A stretch of DNA of 64,000 nt from Pseudomonas sp. RIT-PI-AD (GCF_025642785.1 NZ_JANZKU010000008.1:1-64000), one strand, 5' to 3'. Shown: positions 29,052-37,917, counted from the stretch's first letter. Program-made: numbers and translations. The notes: a model not told the origin generated them from the sequence alone.

Positions 29052-29348
29052 TCAGGCGGGCCGAGCGGTCAGTCCGGGCAGGTCCGGCAAGCGGCGCGGG
29101 CCGCGGATGCGCACGCGCTTCTGGCGGTTCAGCTCGCCGCTTTCCAGCACCACCAGGCTCTTCGCCACGCCGAAGGCCTCGGCGAGGAACGCCAGCAGGT
29201 GGGCATTGGCCTTGCCCTCCACCGGCGGCGCGGTGAGGCGGATTTTCAGGCGTTCGCCGTGCAGCCCGGCGAACTCGTCGCGGCTGGCCTTGGGCTGCAG
29301 GTGGCAGTCGAGGATCAGGTCCTCGCCGTCCCAGCGATAGAAGCTCAT
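29052..29348 (-). CDS. yggU: DUF167/YggU family protein
   Basis: The 98-residue protein has the DUF167 core: LILDCHLQPKASRDEFAGLHGERLKIRLTAPPVEGKANAHL in outline, with the PVEGKAN motif (42-48). It is a small soluble protein of unknown function, conserved with yggT, proC and yggS in proteobacteria. It lies 34 bases after yggT on the same strand. Confidence 0.92.
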   Translation of the reverse strand: MSFYRWDGEDLILDCHLQPKASRDEFAGLHGERLKIRLTAPPVEGKANAHLLAFLAEAFGVAKSLVVLESGELNRQKRVRIRGPRRLPDLPGLTARPA

Positions 29349-29382
29349 GGCGCGCTCGCGCGTCGGTTCGCGCCCATCGCCG

Positions 29383-29976
29383 TCACATGAACGGGCTGAG
29401 GATTTTCGGCATCCCGGTCATCACCGCCAAGTTGCCGATCACCAGCATGTCCAGCAGGTTGAGCGCGAGGAAGGCGAAGATCGGCGACAGGTCGAGCCCG
29501 CCGAGGTTGGGCAGGATGCGCCGGATCGGGCTGAGCAGCGGTTCGCAGAGCTGGTTGACCAGTTGCGCGCCGGGGTTGTAGCTGCCCGGGGCGACCCAGG
29601 AGAGGATCACGCTGACGATCAGGGCGAAGAAGAACACCTTGAGGAACAGCGAGGTGACGCCGATCAGCGACCACACCAGGATGTTCAGCAGGACGCCGCC
29701 GATGCCGAAGCCCATCAGCGCCAGGGTGGCGATCATCAGCAGCATCTGCACCAGGATCGCCAGGACCAGCGAGGCCAGGTCGAGGCCGGCGAAGCCCGGC
29801 ACGATCCGCCGCAGCGGGCGCAGCAGCGGCTGGGTGGCCTTCACCACGAACTGGCTGAGCGGGTTGTAGAAGTCCGCGCGCACCAGTTGCAGGATGAAGC
29901 GCAGCAGCACGATCAGCAGGTAGAGGCTGCCGAGGGTTTGCAGCACGTAGATGGCTGCGGTGTTCAATCCGGTCAT
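29383..29976 (-). CDS. yggT: YggT family membrane protein
   Basis: The 197-residue protein is two tandem YGGT repeats, each with two membrane segments and the Asn-Pro motif (FYNPLSQFVVKATQPLLRPLRRI and SYNPGAQLVNQLCEPLLSPIRRI share the same layout about 97 residues apart). It is an inner-membrane protein linked to osmotic tolerance or division in other organisms. It lies 22 bases after proC. Confidence 0.92.
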   Translation of the reverse strand: MTGLNTAAIYVLQTLGSLYLLIVLLRFILQLVRADFYNPLSQFVVKATQPLLRPLRRIVPGFAGLDLASLVLAILVQMLLMIATLALMGFGIGGVLLNILVWSLIGVTSLFLKVFFFALIVSVILSWVAPGSYNPGAQLVNQLCEPLLSPIRRILPNLGGLDLSPIFAFLALNLLDMLVIGNLAVMTGMPKILSPFM

Positions 29977-29998
29977 GTTGGCTCCGTGGTTTGTCGGG

Positions 29999-30832
29999 TC
30001 AGTTGCCCAGTTGCTCGGCCAGTTCGGCGGAGCGCTGTGCGGCGGCGTCGAGGGCGCGCTGCACCAGGGCTTCGAAGCCGCCGGCTTGGAAGGCCTTGAC
30101 CGCGGCTTCGGTGGTGCCGTTCGGCGAGGTTACCCGGCGGCGCAGCTCGGCGGCGTCGGCCTCGCTGTCCAGCGCCATGTGGGCGGCGCCGAGGGCGGTT
30201 TGCAGGGTCAGGCGTTCGGCGACCTCGCGCGGCAGGCCGAGGCGCTCGCCGGTGGCGGTCATTGCCTCGATCAGCAGGAAGAAATACGCCGGGCCGCTGC
30301 CGGACAGGGCGGTGACCGCGTCGAGCTGGCGTTCCTCCTCCAGCCACAGCGCCAGGCCCACCGCGCCGAGCAATCGTTCGGCCTGCTCGCGTTGTTCGGC
30401 GGAGACCGCGTCGGTGGCGTACAGGCCGCTGGCGCCCTGGCGCAGCAGCGCCGGGGTGTTCGGCATGCAGCGCACGATCGGCCGCGGCGCGCCGGCCGCC
30501 GTGCCGAGCCAGGCGGAGAGGCTGGCACAGGTGATGCCGGCGGCGATGGAGACGATCAGGGCGTGCGCCGGCACGTGTTCGGCCAGGCCTTCGCACACGC
30601 TCTTCATCACCTGTGGCTTGACCGCGAGGACCACCACGTCGGCGCCGGCGACGGTCTCGGCGTTGCTCTCGCTGACCCGGATGCCGTGCTCGGCGGCGAT
30701 CTTCGCCCGTTGCTCGGCGCCGGGATCGCTGGCGTGGATGCGGTCGGCGGCCAGGCCTTGGGCGCGCAGGCCTCCGATCAGGCTGGCGGCCATGTTGCCG
30801 GCGCCGATGAAGGCGATACGGGGTGTGCTCAT
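29999..30832 (-). CDS. proC: Pyrroline-5-carboxylate reductase ProC
   Basis: The 277-residue enzyme performs the last step of proline synthesis, NAD(P)H-dependent reduction of pyrroline-5-carboxylate. The nucleotide-binding loop FIGAGNMAASL (8-18), VVLAVKPQVM and the C-terminal signature ALSGSGPAYFFLLIEAM with VTSPNGTT are intact. It follows yggS by 33 bases in the same operon. Confidence 0.97.
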   Translation of the reverse strand: MSTPRIAFIGAGNMAASLIGGLRAQGLAADRIHASDPGAEQRAKIAAEHGIRVSESNAETVAGADVVVLAVKPQVMKSVCEGLAEHVPAHALIVSIAAGITCASLSAWLGTAAGAPRPIVRCMPNTPALLRQGASGLYATDAVSAEQREQAERLLGAVGLALWLEEERQLDAVTALSGSGPAYFFLLIEAMTATGERLGLPREVAERLTLQTALGAAHMALDSEADAAELRRRVTSPNGTTEAAVKAFQAGGFEALVQRALDAAAQRSAELAEQLGN

Positions 30833-30865
30833 GGAAAGGCTTCCTATATCCGTGCGGGGTCGAGG

Positions 30866-31564
30866 TCAGTGGGCGGGGGCCGGCGCGCCGTAGTCGCGCG
30901 CGCCGAACAGGGCGGTGCCGATGCGCACCCAGGTGGCGCCCTCGGCGATGGCGGCCTCGAGGTCGTGGCTCATGCCCATGGAGAGGGTGTCGAGGTCCAG
31001 GCCGAGGTCGTCGCGCAAGGCGCGCAGGCGGGCGAAGGCGGCATGCTGCACGGCCGGGTCTTCGCTGGGCTCGGGAATCGCCATCAGGCCGCGCAGGCGC
31101 AGGTTCGGCAGGGCCGCCACCGCGCGGGCCAGCGCGGGCAGCTCCGCCGCGTCGCAACCGGACTTGCTGGCCTCGCCGCTGACGTTCACCTGCAGGCAGA
31201 CGTTCAGCGGCGGCAGGTGGGGCGGGCGCTGCGCGGACAAGCGCTCGGCGATCTTCAGGCGCTCCACCGAGTGCACCCAGTCGAAGCGCTCGGCGATGGC
31301 GCGGGCCTTGTTCGACTGGATCGGGCCGATGAAATGCCAGCGCAGCGGCAGGTCGCCGAGGACCTCCTGCTTGGCCAGCGCTTCCTGCAGGTAGTTCTCG
31401 CCGAAATCGACGAGGCCGCAGGCGAAGGCGTCGCGAATCGCCTCGGCCGGCTGGGTCTTGCTCACCGCCAGCAGGCCGATGTCGGCGAAATCTCGCCCCG
31501 AGGCTTGCGCCGCCTCACGGATCCGCGCGCGAACCTTTGCAATATTCTTTGCTATCGTGGACAT
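30866..31564 (-). CDS. yggS: YggS/PROSC pyridoxal-phosphate homeostasis protein
   Basis: The 232-residue PLP-binding TIM-barrel protein buffers vitamin B6 levels. The PLP lysine is K36 in LLAVSKTQP, and FGENYLQEA and SMGMSHDLEAAI are the family signatures. It is the first gene of the leftward yggS-proC-yggT-yggU cluster and is divergent from pilT, a gene pairing conserved across proteobacteria. Confidence 0.95.
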   Translation of the reverse strand: MSTIAKNIAKVRARIREAAQASGRDFADIGLLAVSKTQPAEAIRDAFACGLVDFGENYLQEALAKQEVLGDLPLRWHFIGPIQSNKARAIAERFDWVHSVERLKIAERLSAQRPPHLPPLNVCLQVNVSGEASKSGCDAAELPALARAVAALPNLRLRGLMAIPEPSEDPAVQHAAFARLRALRDDLGLDLDTLSMGMSHDLEAAIAEGATWVRIGTALFGARDYGAPAPAH

Positions 31565-31724
31565 TACCTGCGCTCTGTGGCCCGGCCTTCTTGAGTCCGC
31601 GGCATTCTAACAGGCCGTTGAAAAACGTTGCGAGCGAAGGCCGCCGACCCCTTCGGGGCGCCCGCCATCTGCCCATCCGCCTCGACGGTCGATCACCGCT
31701 TGCCTGGAATTTTGGGGAGTCCCC

Positions 31725-32759
31725 ATGGATATTACCGAGCTGCTCGCCTTCAGCGCCAAGCAGGGCGCGTCGGACCTGCACCTCTCCGCCGGCCTGCCCC
31801 CGATGATCCGGGTCGACGGCGACGTGCGCCGGATCAACCTGCCGGCCATGGACCACAAGCAGGTCCACGCGCTGATCTACGACATCATGAACGACAAGCA
31901 GCGCAAGGACTACGAAGAGTTCCTCGAGACCGACTTCTCCTTCGAAGTGCCCGGCGTGGCGCGCTTCCGGGTCAACGCCTTCAATCAGAACCGGGGCGCC
32001 GGCGCGGTGTTCCGGACCATTCCGTCCAAGGTCCTGAGCATGGAAGACCTGGGCATGGGCGAGATCTTCAAGAAGGTCTCCGACGTGCCGCGCGGCCTGG
32101 TGCTGGTCACCGGCCCCACCGGTTCGGGCAAGTCCACCACCCTGGCGGCGATGCTCGATTACCTCAACGCCACCAAGTACCACCACATCCTCACCGTCGA
32201 GGACCCCATCGAATTCGTCCACGAATCGAAGAAGTGCCTGATCAACCAGCGCGAGGTGCACCGCGACACCCTCGGCTTCAATGAGGCGCTGCGCTCGGCA
32301 CTGCGGGAGGACCCGGACATCATCCTGGTGGGCGAGATGCGCGACCTGGAGACCATCCGCCTGGCGCTGACCGCCGCGGAGACCGGCCACCTGGTGTTCG
32401 GCACCCTGCACACCACCTCGGCGGCGAAGACCATCGACCGGGTGGTCGACGTGTTCCCCGCCGAAGAAAAGTCCATGGTCCGCTCGATGCTCTCCGAATC
32501 CCTGCAGTCGGTGATCTCGCAGACCCTGATCAAGAAGATCGGCGGCGGCCGGGTGGCGGCCCACGAGATCATGATCGGCACCCCGGCGATCCGTAACCTG
32601 ATCCGCGAGGACAAGGTGGCGCAGATGTATTCGGCGATCCAGACCGGCGGCGCGCTGGGCATGCAGACCCTCGACGCCTGCCTGAAGAACCTGGTCGCCA
32701 AGGGCCTGATCAGCCGGGAAAACGCCCGCGAGAAGTCCAAGACCCCGGAAAATTTCTAA
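31725..32759 (+). CDS. pilT: Type IV pilus retraction ATPase PilT
   Basis: The 344-residue hexameric ATPase drives pilus retraction for twitching motility. Walker A is GPTGSGKST (130-138), Walker B DPDIILVGEMRD (196-207) with Glu204, the His box GTLHT is at 226-230, and AIRNLIRE (288-295) is the C-terminal motif needed for retraction. GGGGAGT lies just before the ATG at 31725. It is followed by its paralogue pilU after 111 bases. Confidence 0.98.
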   Translation: MDITELLAFSAKQGASDLHLSAGLPPMIRVDGDVRRINLPAMDHKQVHALIYDIMNDKQRKDYEEFLETDFSFEVPGVARFRVNAFNQNRGAGAVFRTIPSKVLSMEDLGMGEIFKKVSDVPRGLVLVTGPTGSGKSTTLAAMLDYLNATKYHHILTVEDPIEFVHESKKCLINQREVHRDTLGFNEALRSALREDPDIILVGEMRDLETIRLALTAAETGHLVFGTLHTTSAAKTIDRVVDVFPAEEKSMVRSMLSESLQSVISQTLIKKIGGGRVAAHEIMIGTPAIRNLIREDKVAQMYSAIQTGGALGMQTLDACLKNLVAKGLISRENAREKSKTPENF

Positions 32760-32870
32760 CACGCGGCGGCGTCCCCCGGGGCGCCCGACGCAGGCCGACG
32801 GCGCCCACACGCCCGCGTCGGCGTGTCGCCGAATGGCGGCAAAAGGATAGGCGTGGCTAGGTGAGAGCCC

Positions 32871-34016
32871 ATGGAATTCGAAAAACTGTTGCGCCTGATG
32901 GTGGAGAAAGGCGGCTCCGACCTGTTCATCACCGCCGGGGTCCCACCCTCGATGAAGGTGAACGGCAAGATCATGCCGGTGACCAAGACCCCCATGTCCC
33001 CCGAGCAGACCCGCGAGACGGTGCTCGGCGTGATGAACGAGCAGCAGCGCCGCGATTTCGCCGAGAACCATGAGTGCAACTTCGCCATCAGCGCCCGCGG
33101 CATCGGCCGCTTCCGGGTCAGCGCCTTCTACCAGCGCAACCTGGTGGGCATGGTGTTGCGCCGGATCGAGACCAACATCCCGACCCTGGACGACCTCAAG
33201 CTGCCGGAAATCCTCAAGAAGCTGGCGCTGACCAAGCGCGGCCTGGTGATCTTCGTCGGCGCCACCGGCACCGGTAAATCCACCTCCCTGGCGGCGATGA
33301 TCGGCTACCGCAACCGCAACACCAGCGGCCACATCATTTCCATCGAAGACCCGATCGAATACATCCACCAGCACCAGAGCTGCATCGTCACCCAGCGCGA
33401 GGTGGGCATCGACACCGAGACCTTCGAGGTGGCGCTGAAGAACACCCTGCGCCAGGCGCCGGACGTGATCATGATCGGCGAGGTGCGGACCCGCGAGACC
33501 ATGGACTACGCCGTGGCCTTCGCCGAGACCGGGCACCTGTGCCTGGCCACCCTGCACGCCAACAACGCCAACCAGGCGCTGGACCGGATCATCCACTTCT
33601 TCCCCGCCGACCGGCAGCAGCAAGTGTGGATGGACCTGTCGCTGAACCTGCGTGCCATCGTCGCCCAGCAACTGGTGCCGACCCCGGACGGCAAGGGGCG
33701 TCGCGCGGTGATCGAGGTGCTGCTGAACACCCCCTTGGCCGCCGACCTGATCCGCAAGGGCGAGGTGCATGAGTTGAAGGCGTTGATGAAACGCTCCACC
33801 GAGCAGGGCATGCAGACCTTCGACCAGGCGCTCTACCAGCTCTACATCCAGGGCGAGATCACCTACGAAGACGCGCTGGCCCACGCCGATTCGGCGAACG
33901 ACCTGCGCCTGATGATCAAGCTCGGCTCGGAAACCGATGGTGAGCACCTGACCAGCGTCGCCCAGGGGCTTTCCCTGGAAGTCAGCGACGAAGACCAGGG
34001 CCGGCGCTTCCGCTGA
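32871..34016 (+). CDS. pilU: Type IV pilus retraction ATPase PilU
   Basis: The 381-residue PilT paralogue assists retraction under load. It has Walker A GATGTGKST (130-138), Walker B APDVIMIGEVRT and the His box TLHANNANQ, plus the longer C-terminal tail that separates PilU from PilT. AGGTGAG lies just before the ATG at 32871. It is followed by a hairpin with a short T-run. Confidence 0.97.
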   Translation: MEFEKLLRLMVEKGGSDLFITAGVPPSMKVNGKIMPVTKTPMSPEQTRETVLGVMNEQQRRDFAENHECNFAISARGIGRFRVSAFYQRNLVGMVLRRIETNIPTLDDLKLPEILKKLALTKRGLVIFVGATGTGKSTSLAAMIGYRNRNTSGHIISIEDPIEYIHQHQSCIVTQREVGIDTETFEVALKNTLRQAPDVIMIGEVRTRETMDYAVAFAETGHLCLATLHANNANQALDRIIHFFPADRQQQVWMDLSLNLRAIVAQQLVPTPDGKGRRAVIEVLLNTPLAADLIRKGEVHELKALMKRSTEQGMQTFDQALYQLYIQGEITYEDALAHADSANDLRLMIKLGSETDGEHLTSVAQGLSLEVSDEDQGRRFR

Positions 34017-34404
34017 GCCAGGCGAGGCGTCGCCCTGGCGGCGCCTTTCGCGCGATCCTCATCGCTCCAGTTGCTCCAGTCGGGACCTTCGGCAAGAAGG
34101 TCCTGACTCATGCCGAACCTTCACTATCGCCTGCGATTCCGCGATGACGATCCCCCACCGTCTCGCAGTCCCCTTCAGGTCTCCAGCCGGACAGTGGCAT
34201 CTCCGGCTGGCCTCGCGGTGGACCTCTACCGAACCGGCGGGGCGAGGCTGCCCGTGGCGAAGGTGCCCGGCTTGTGCCGGCGGGTCCACCACCCCGGCGT
34301 AGCCTTTCGCGATGCAGGATGGCGGCCGAGCGATGACGGCCATGGCTGCGCGCATCCCCCTCGGGTTTTCAGCCGAACAGCGACGACTGCGGCCTGGCCC
34401 CGCG
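34017..34404. other. Gene-less 388-base stretch between pilU and the udgX gene
   Basis: After the pilU hairpin there is a perfect 8-base inverted repeat, GGACCTTC (34083-34090) and GAAGGTCC (34096-34103), with a 5-base loop. Open frames here overlap in several phases and resemble no family, so I see no gene. The stretch separates two convergent genes. Confidence 0.6.
34025..34048 (+). terminator. Hairpin after pilU
   Basis: AGGCGTCG (34025-34032) pairs with CGGCGCCT (34039-34046), with one G-T pair, followed by TT. It begins 9 bases after the pilU stop. Confidence 0.5.
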
Positions 34405-35880
34405 CTAGGCGTCTGCCGAACCGGTCGGGCCCGGTTGCTCGTGCTGGAGGCGTCCGGCTTCGGCCAGTGCTTCCACCAGCGCGGCATACAGCGCTTCGCC
34501 GCCATCCTGGGCGCGCAGGACGGCGGCCGGGTGTGGCGCCACCAGGATCCAGCGATCCAGGTGTCGGAACGGCTTGCCGGCGAAATCGGCGAGGCGCAAG
34601 CGTTGCGGATTCTGCACCTCCAGCAGCGACGCCAGGGCGGTGCGGCCCAGGGCGACGATCACCCGCGGGCCGACCTCGCGAATTTCCTTGTCCAGCCAGC
34701 TGTGGCAGGCGCGGATTTCCCCTGGCTTGGGCGTCGCGTGCTTGCGCGTGGCGGCGCGCCCGGTAGGGCCGCCGCGGGGCTCCCATTTGAAGTGCTTCAC
34801 CGCATTGGTCAGGTACAGCGCCTCGCGGCGCAGGCCGGCCGCCGCCAGGGCCCGGGCGAGGACCTCGCCGGCGGGGCCGATGAAGGGGCGCCCGGCCAGG
34901 TCTTCGTGGTCGCCGGGCTGTTCGCCCACCAGCATGATGGCCGCCTGGGCCGGCCCTTGGCCGGGTACGGCCTGGGTCGCATCGCGCCAGATCTCGCAGT
35001 TGCGGCAGGCGTCCAGCGAGGAGGGCAGGGGGCGCCGAGGCTGGGCGCGCTCCTGGGCGATGAGTACCTGGCGGCCGGGCTGCTCGCCCACCGCGGCGGT
35101 CTGGGCCAGCCGTTGCTGGCCGGCGCGGGCGCGGCTCATCAGGTCGGGAATCAACGGGCCTTCCGGCAGGTGTTTCCAGAAGCGTGCGGGCATGTGGTTG
35201 AGCATGACCCTGGGGTTGAGCCGCGCCGGGTTGAAGGTGCTGGTGTAGTACGCCTGCCAGAGGCGTTCGCCGCCGTCGTGCAAGCCTTCGGCGAAGGCGC
35301 GGATGTCCGTCGGGCAGGGCCGCTGGTAGCGCAGCCGCTGGCCGTCGAAGTGCGCGGCGCCCTCGGGCGTCGCCACCAACCAGGTATGCCGGCCCATGCG
35401 CTCGGCGAAATGCTCGGCGCCCAGGTCCAGCACATCGTGGGCGGTCTCGTGCCAGGCGACGAATTGCGGTGCGCCCAGGGCGGCGTCCCGTTCGCGGAAA
35501 CGCAGGAATGCGTGCATGTGGTGGGCCTCGCGGCGCACCGCCTTGATCCGCCGGTGCAGCGTGCCGCCATCCACATCGCCAGCGAGCATGGCGCTGCGGT
35601 CGCCGTTGCAGACGCGCCAGAGAATCCGGTAGAGCAGCGCCCAACGGTCGTCGGCGCGAAAGCGCGCGGCCTGTTCCAGCAGTGCCGGCAGCTCCCGCGG
35701 CACCCGCAGCGGATTCTTCTCCGGCACCTCGTCGGCTCCGGCGGGGCTGTCCGCGAACAGGTCCTCGCCCGCGCCCTCCACCTGCCAGGTCAGGCTCTCC
35801 GGCGCCACGCCGGCGGCCAGCAGGCGCCGGCTGAGCCGCCGCCAATCGCCGAACTCGCCGGAAAAGCGCACCGGACGCAT
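34405..35880 (-). CDS. udgX: DUF4130 domain-UdgX uracil-DNA glycosylase fusion
   Basis: The 491-residue protein fuses an N-terminal DUF4130 domain (about 1-250, with DRWALLYRILWRV and WHETAHDVLDLGAEHFAERMG) to a UdgX-type family 4 uracil-DNA glycosylase (about 285-475). The latter has an iron-sulfur pair CRNC (292-295), GEQPGD (319-324), NAVKHFKW (359-366) and HP (450-451). UdgX forms a covalent bond with DNA through a His in its R-loop; His381 in RKHATP fits that place, although the usual KRRIH reads TRKH. It overlaps the radical SAM gene by one base (TGATG), so both form an operon that appears SOS-regulated. Confidence 0.88.
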   Translation of the reverse strand: MRPVRFSGEFGDWRRLSRRLLAAGVAPESLTWQVEGAGEDLFADSPAGADEVPEKNPLRVPRELPALLEQAARFRADDRWALLYRILWRVCNGDRSAMLAGDVDGGTLHRRIKAVRREAHHMHAFLRFRERDAALGAPQFVAWHETAHDVLDLGAEHFAERMGRHTWLVATPEGAAHFDGQRLRYQRPCPTDIRAFAEGLHDGGERLWQAYYTSTFNPARLNPRVMLNHMPARFWKHLPEGPLIPDLMSRARAGQQRLAQTAAVGEQPGRQVLIAQERAQPRRPLPSSLDACRNCEIWRDATQAVPGQGPAQAAIMLVGEQPGDHEDLAGRPFIGPAGEVLARALAAAGLRREALYLTNAVKHFKWEPRGGPTGRAATRKHATPKPGEIRACHSWLDKEIREVGPRVIVALGRTALASLLEVQNPQRLRLADFAGKPFRHLDRWILVAPHPAAVLRAQDGGEALYAALVEALAEAGRLQHEQPGPTGSADA

Positions 35881-37091
35881 CACCACAGGGCCATCTGCGC
35901 CGGGGCTTCGCTCAGGCGCTGGCGCAACACCCAGGACTCGTGTCCCGCCTGCAACGGACGGTAGTCCTGGGTGACGATGAACGGCTTGGCCTTTTCCATG
36001 GCGCAGCGCATGCGTGTCAGGTCGGCGTAGCGGATGCGCCGCTGGCGACGCAATTCCACCAGGCGCTTGGCGGTGAGCACGCCGATGCCCGGCACCCGGG
36101 CGATCAGGGTCGGCTCGGCACGGTTGAGGTCCACCGGGAAGTGCGCGCGGTTGGCCAGCGCCCAGGCCAGCTTGGGGTCGATGTCCAGGGGCAGGTTGCC
36201 CGGCTCGCCGAGCAGTTCCTCGACGCGGTAGCCGTAGCCGCGCAGGAGGAAGTCGGCCTGGTACAGGCGATGCTCGCGCAACAGCGGCGGGGCCTCGAAG
36301 GGCACGCTGGCGGGGCTCTGGGGAATCGGGCTGAAGGCCGAGTAATAGACCCGTTTCAGGCGGTAGGCGCCATACAGGGTCTGGGCGGTCTGCAGGATGG
36401 TGCGGTCGTCGGTCGCGTCGGCGCCGACGATCATCTGGGTGCTCTGCCCGGCGGGGGCGAAGCGCGGGGCCTTGGGTTCGCCGCGGGCCTCCTCCTCGCC
36501 GAGGCGGATGGTGCCCATGGCCTGCTTGATGGTGGCGACTTTCTTTTCCGGCGCCAGGCGGATCAGGCTGCTTTCGCTGGGCAGCTCGATGTTGACCGAG
36601 AGCCGGTCGGCGTAGCGCCCGGCGGCGGCGATCAGTTCGGCGGAGGCGTCGGGAATGGTCTTCAGGTGGATGTAGCCGCGGAACTCGTGCTCCTCGCGCA
36701 GCAGCCGGGCGACCCGCACCAGTTGTTCCATGGTGTAGTCCGCCGAGCGGATGATCCCGGAGCTGAGGAACAGGCCGCTGATGCAGTTGCGCCGGTAGAA
36801 GTCCAGGGTCAGGCTGACCACTTCCTCCGGGGTGAACCGGGCGCGGGGCACGTCGCTGGAGCGACGGTTGACGCAATACTGGCAGTCGTACAGGCAGAAG
36901 TTGGTCAGCAGGATCTTCAACAGGGCGACGCAACGACCGTCCGGGGTGAAGCTGTGGCAGATGCCCATGCCGTCGGTGGCGCCCAGCCCGGATTTGCCCC
37001 GCGAGCCGCGCTTGGGCGCGCCGCTGCTGGCGCAGGACACGTCGTACTTGGCCGCGTCGGCGAGAACGGTAAGCTTGTCGATGAGCTGCAT
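35880..37091 (-). CDS. Putative DNA modification/repair radical SAM protein
   Basis: The 403-residue protein has the radical SAM cluster C66-LYD-C70-QY-C73 and a C-terminal helix-hairpin-helix DNA-binding motif (RVPGIGVLTAKRLVEL, from 332). This family is consistently encoded next to DUF4130/UdgX proteins and is thought to act in DNA repair; its reaction is unknown. I choose ATG 37091 because the alternative ATG at 37118 lies inside the LexA box and before the predicted transcription start near 37114. The ribosome site is weak. Confidence 0.88.
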   Translation of the reverse strand: MQLIDKLTVLADAAKYDVSCASSGAPKRGSRGKSGLGATDGMGICHSFTPDGRCVALLKILLTNFCLYDCQYCVNRRSSDVPRARFTPEEVVSLTLDFYRRNCISGLFLSSGIIRSADYTMEQLVRVARLLREEHEFRGYIHLKTIPDASAELIAAAGRYADRLSVNIELPSESSLIRLAPEKKVATIKQAMGTIRLGEEEARGEPKAPRFAPAGQSTQMIVGADATDDRTILQTAQTLYGAYRLKRVYYSAFSPIPQSPASVPFEAPPLLREHRLYQADFLLRGYGYRVEELLGEPGNLPLDIDPKLAWALANRAHFPVDLNRAEPTLIARVPGIGVLTAKRLVELRRQRRIRYADLTRMRCAMEKAKPFIVTQDYRPLQAGHESWVLRQRLSEAPAQMALW

Positions 37092-37106
37092 GGGGAGATC
37101 GCTTGG

Positions 37107-37122
37107 CTGTATGTGCATACAG
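37107..37122. promoter_or_regulatory. LexA (SOS) box upstream of the radical SAM-udgX operon
   Basis: CTGTATGTGCATACAG matches the LexA consensus CTG-N10-CAG with seven of eight symmetric pairs; only the central pair fails. It directly follows and overlaps the end of the -10 element of the leftward promoter (37121-37149), where bound LexA would block RNA polymerase. This predicts induction by DNA damage. Confidence 0.85.
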
Positions 37123-37149
37123 TATCGAGCGGTCGTTTAGGATCGGCAA
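37121..37149 (-). promoter_or_regulatory. Sigma-70-type promoter of the radical SAM-udgX operon
   Basis: On the minus strand TTGCCG (37149-37144) and GATACT (37126-37121) are 17 bases apart. The expected start near 37114 leaves a leader of about 22 bases to the ATG at 37091. The LexA box overlaps the -10 element. Confidence 0.7.
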
Positions 37150-37241
37150 GGGCGGCGGACGCCGTTCGGCGGTTTTCTCCGGCAACCGTCGCGCGCGCGG
37201 GCGGTCGATATCCAGCAGAATCCAAACCCCAGGAGTTTTCC

Positions 37242-37646
37242 ATGCAGGCGAATCAGGACACCCACAGCAAGGTCATCGGCTATCTACTGTGGATATTCGG
37301 TTTTCTCGGCGCCCACCGCTTCTACTACGGCAAGCCGATCACCGGCACCTTGTGGTTCTTCACCTTCGGCCTGCTGTTCGTCGGCTGGTTCATCGACCTG
37401 TTCCTGATCCCGGCGATGGATCGCGAGGCGGACCTGCGTTTCAACGCGGGTGGGCTGGATTACAACGTCGCCTGGATCCTACTGACCTTTCTCGGCGCCT
37501 TCGGGGTGCATCGCATGTATCAGGGCAAGTGGATCACCGGGCTGCTCTATCTGGTGACCTTCGGCCTGCTGGGCGTCGGCGTGCTCTACGATTTCTGGAC
37601 CCTGAATAGCCAGGTTTCGCTGCGCAACGCCGGCCAGCGCATCTGA
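37242..37646 (+). CDS. TM2 domain protein
   Basis: This 134-residue membrane protein carries two TM2 modules, each a pair of membrane helices joined by a short turn: GYLLWIFGFLGAHRFYYGK then WILLTFLGAFGVHRMYQGK open the two copies, each followed by a hydrophobic helix. GAHRFY and GVHRMY are the signature turns. The function of bacterial TM2 proteins is not established. AGGAG precedes the ATG at 37242. It is divergent from the SOS-type operon. Confidence 0.87.
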   Translation: MQANQDTHSKVIGYLLWIFGFLGAHRFYYGKPITGTLWFFTFGLLFVGWFIDLFLIPAMDREADLRFNAGGLDYNVAWILLTFLGAFGVHRMYQGKWITGLLYLVTFGLLGVGVLYDFWTLNSQVSLRNAGQRI

Positions 37647-37678
37647 TCCGCATCCTCCGGGCAATCCGGAAGACGTCG

Positions 37679-37706
37679 CGAAGCGTCGATCCAGGCGCTT
37701 CGTTAT
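37679..37706 (+). terminator. Possible terminator of the TM2 gene
   Basis: CGAAGCG (37679-37685) and CGCTTCG (37696-37702) form a perfect 7-base stem with a 10-base loop, followed by TTAT. The short T-run makes it weak. Confidence 0.4.
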
Positions 37707-37901
37707 GCGTTCCAATCATTAAATTAAGTTCAAAAATTCTTTTTAATTATTAAAAATACCTTTTAAATTCGGCGCCTAGGCGGAAACCCGCTCATGGACG
37801 AAAGAATTATGGCGGTTTTGCGCCCGTTTTATTAGGTTGCGCGAATCGCCGCCCGGTGGCACGGGGCATTCCTTCCGGCAATTCGAGGCGGCAGCGGCGC
37901 T

Positions 37902-37917
37902 TGGCATGTTCTCTGCC
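37902..37917 (+). promoter_or_regulatory. Sigma-54 (RpoN)-type promoter for the porin
   Basis: TGGCATG-N4-CTGC places GG at 37903-37904 and GC at 37915-37916, the exact 12-base step required of -24/-12 promoters. Transcription would begin near 37928. RpoN-dependent transcription of oprE is established in P. aeruginosa, which supports the call. Confidence 0.7.

Noticed and set aside
26962-29340. Plus-strand open frame of 792 codons
   Set aside because: It is antisense to the dynamin-like GTPase and yggU and shows no recognisable domain.
34110-34766. Plus-strand open frame of 218 codons after pilU
   Set aside because: Most of it overlaps udgX in antisense and the rest is Arg/Pro-rich without similarity to known proteins.
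37116-37118. ATG at 37118 as start of the radical SAM protein
   Set aside because: It lies within the LexA box and upstream of the predicted transcription start near 37114; ATG 37091 fits better.
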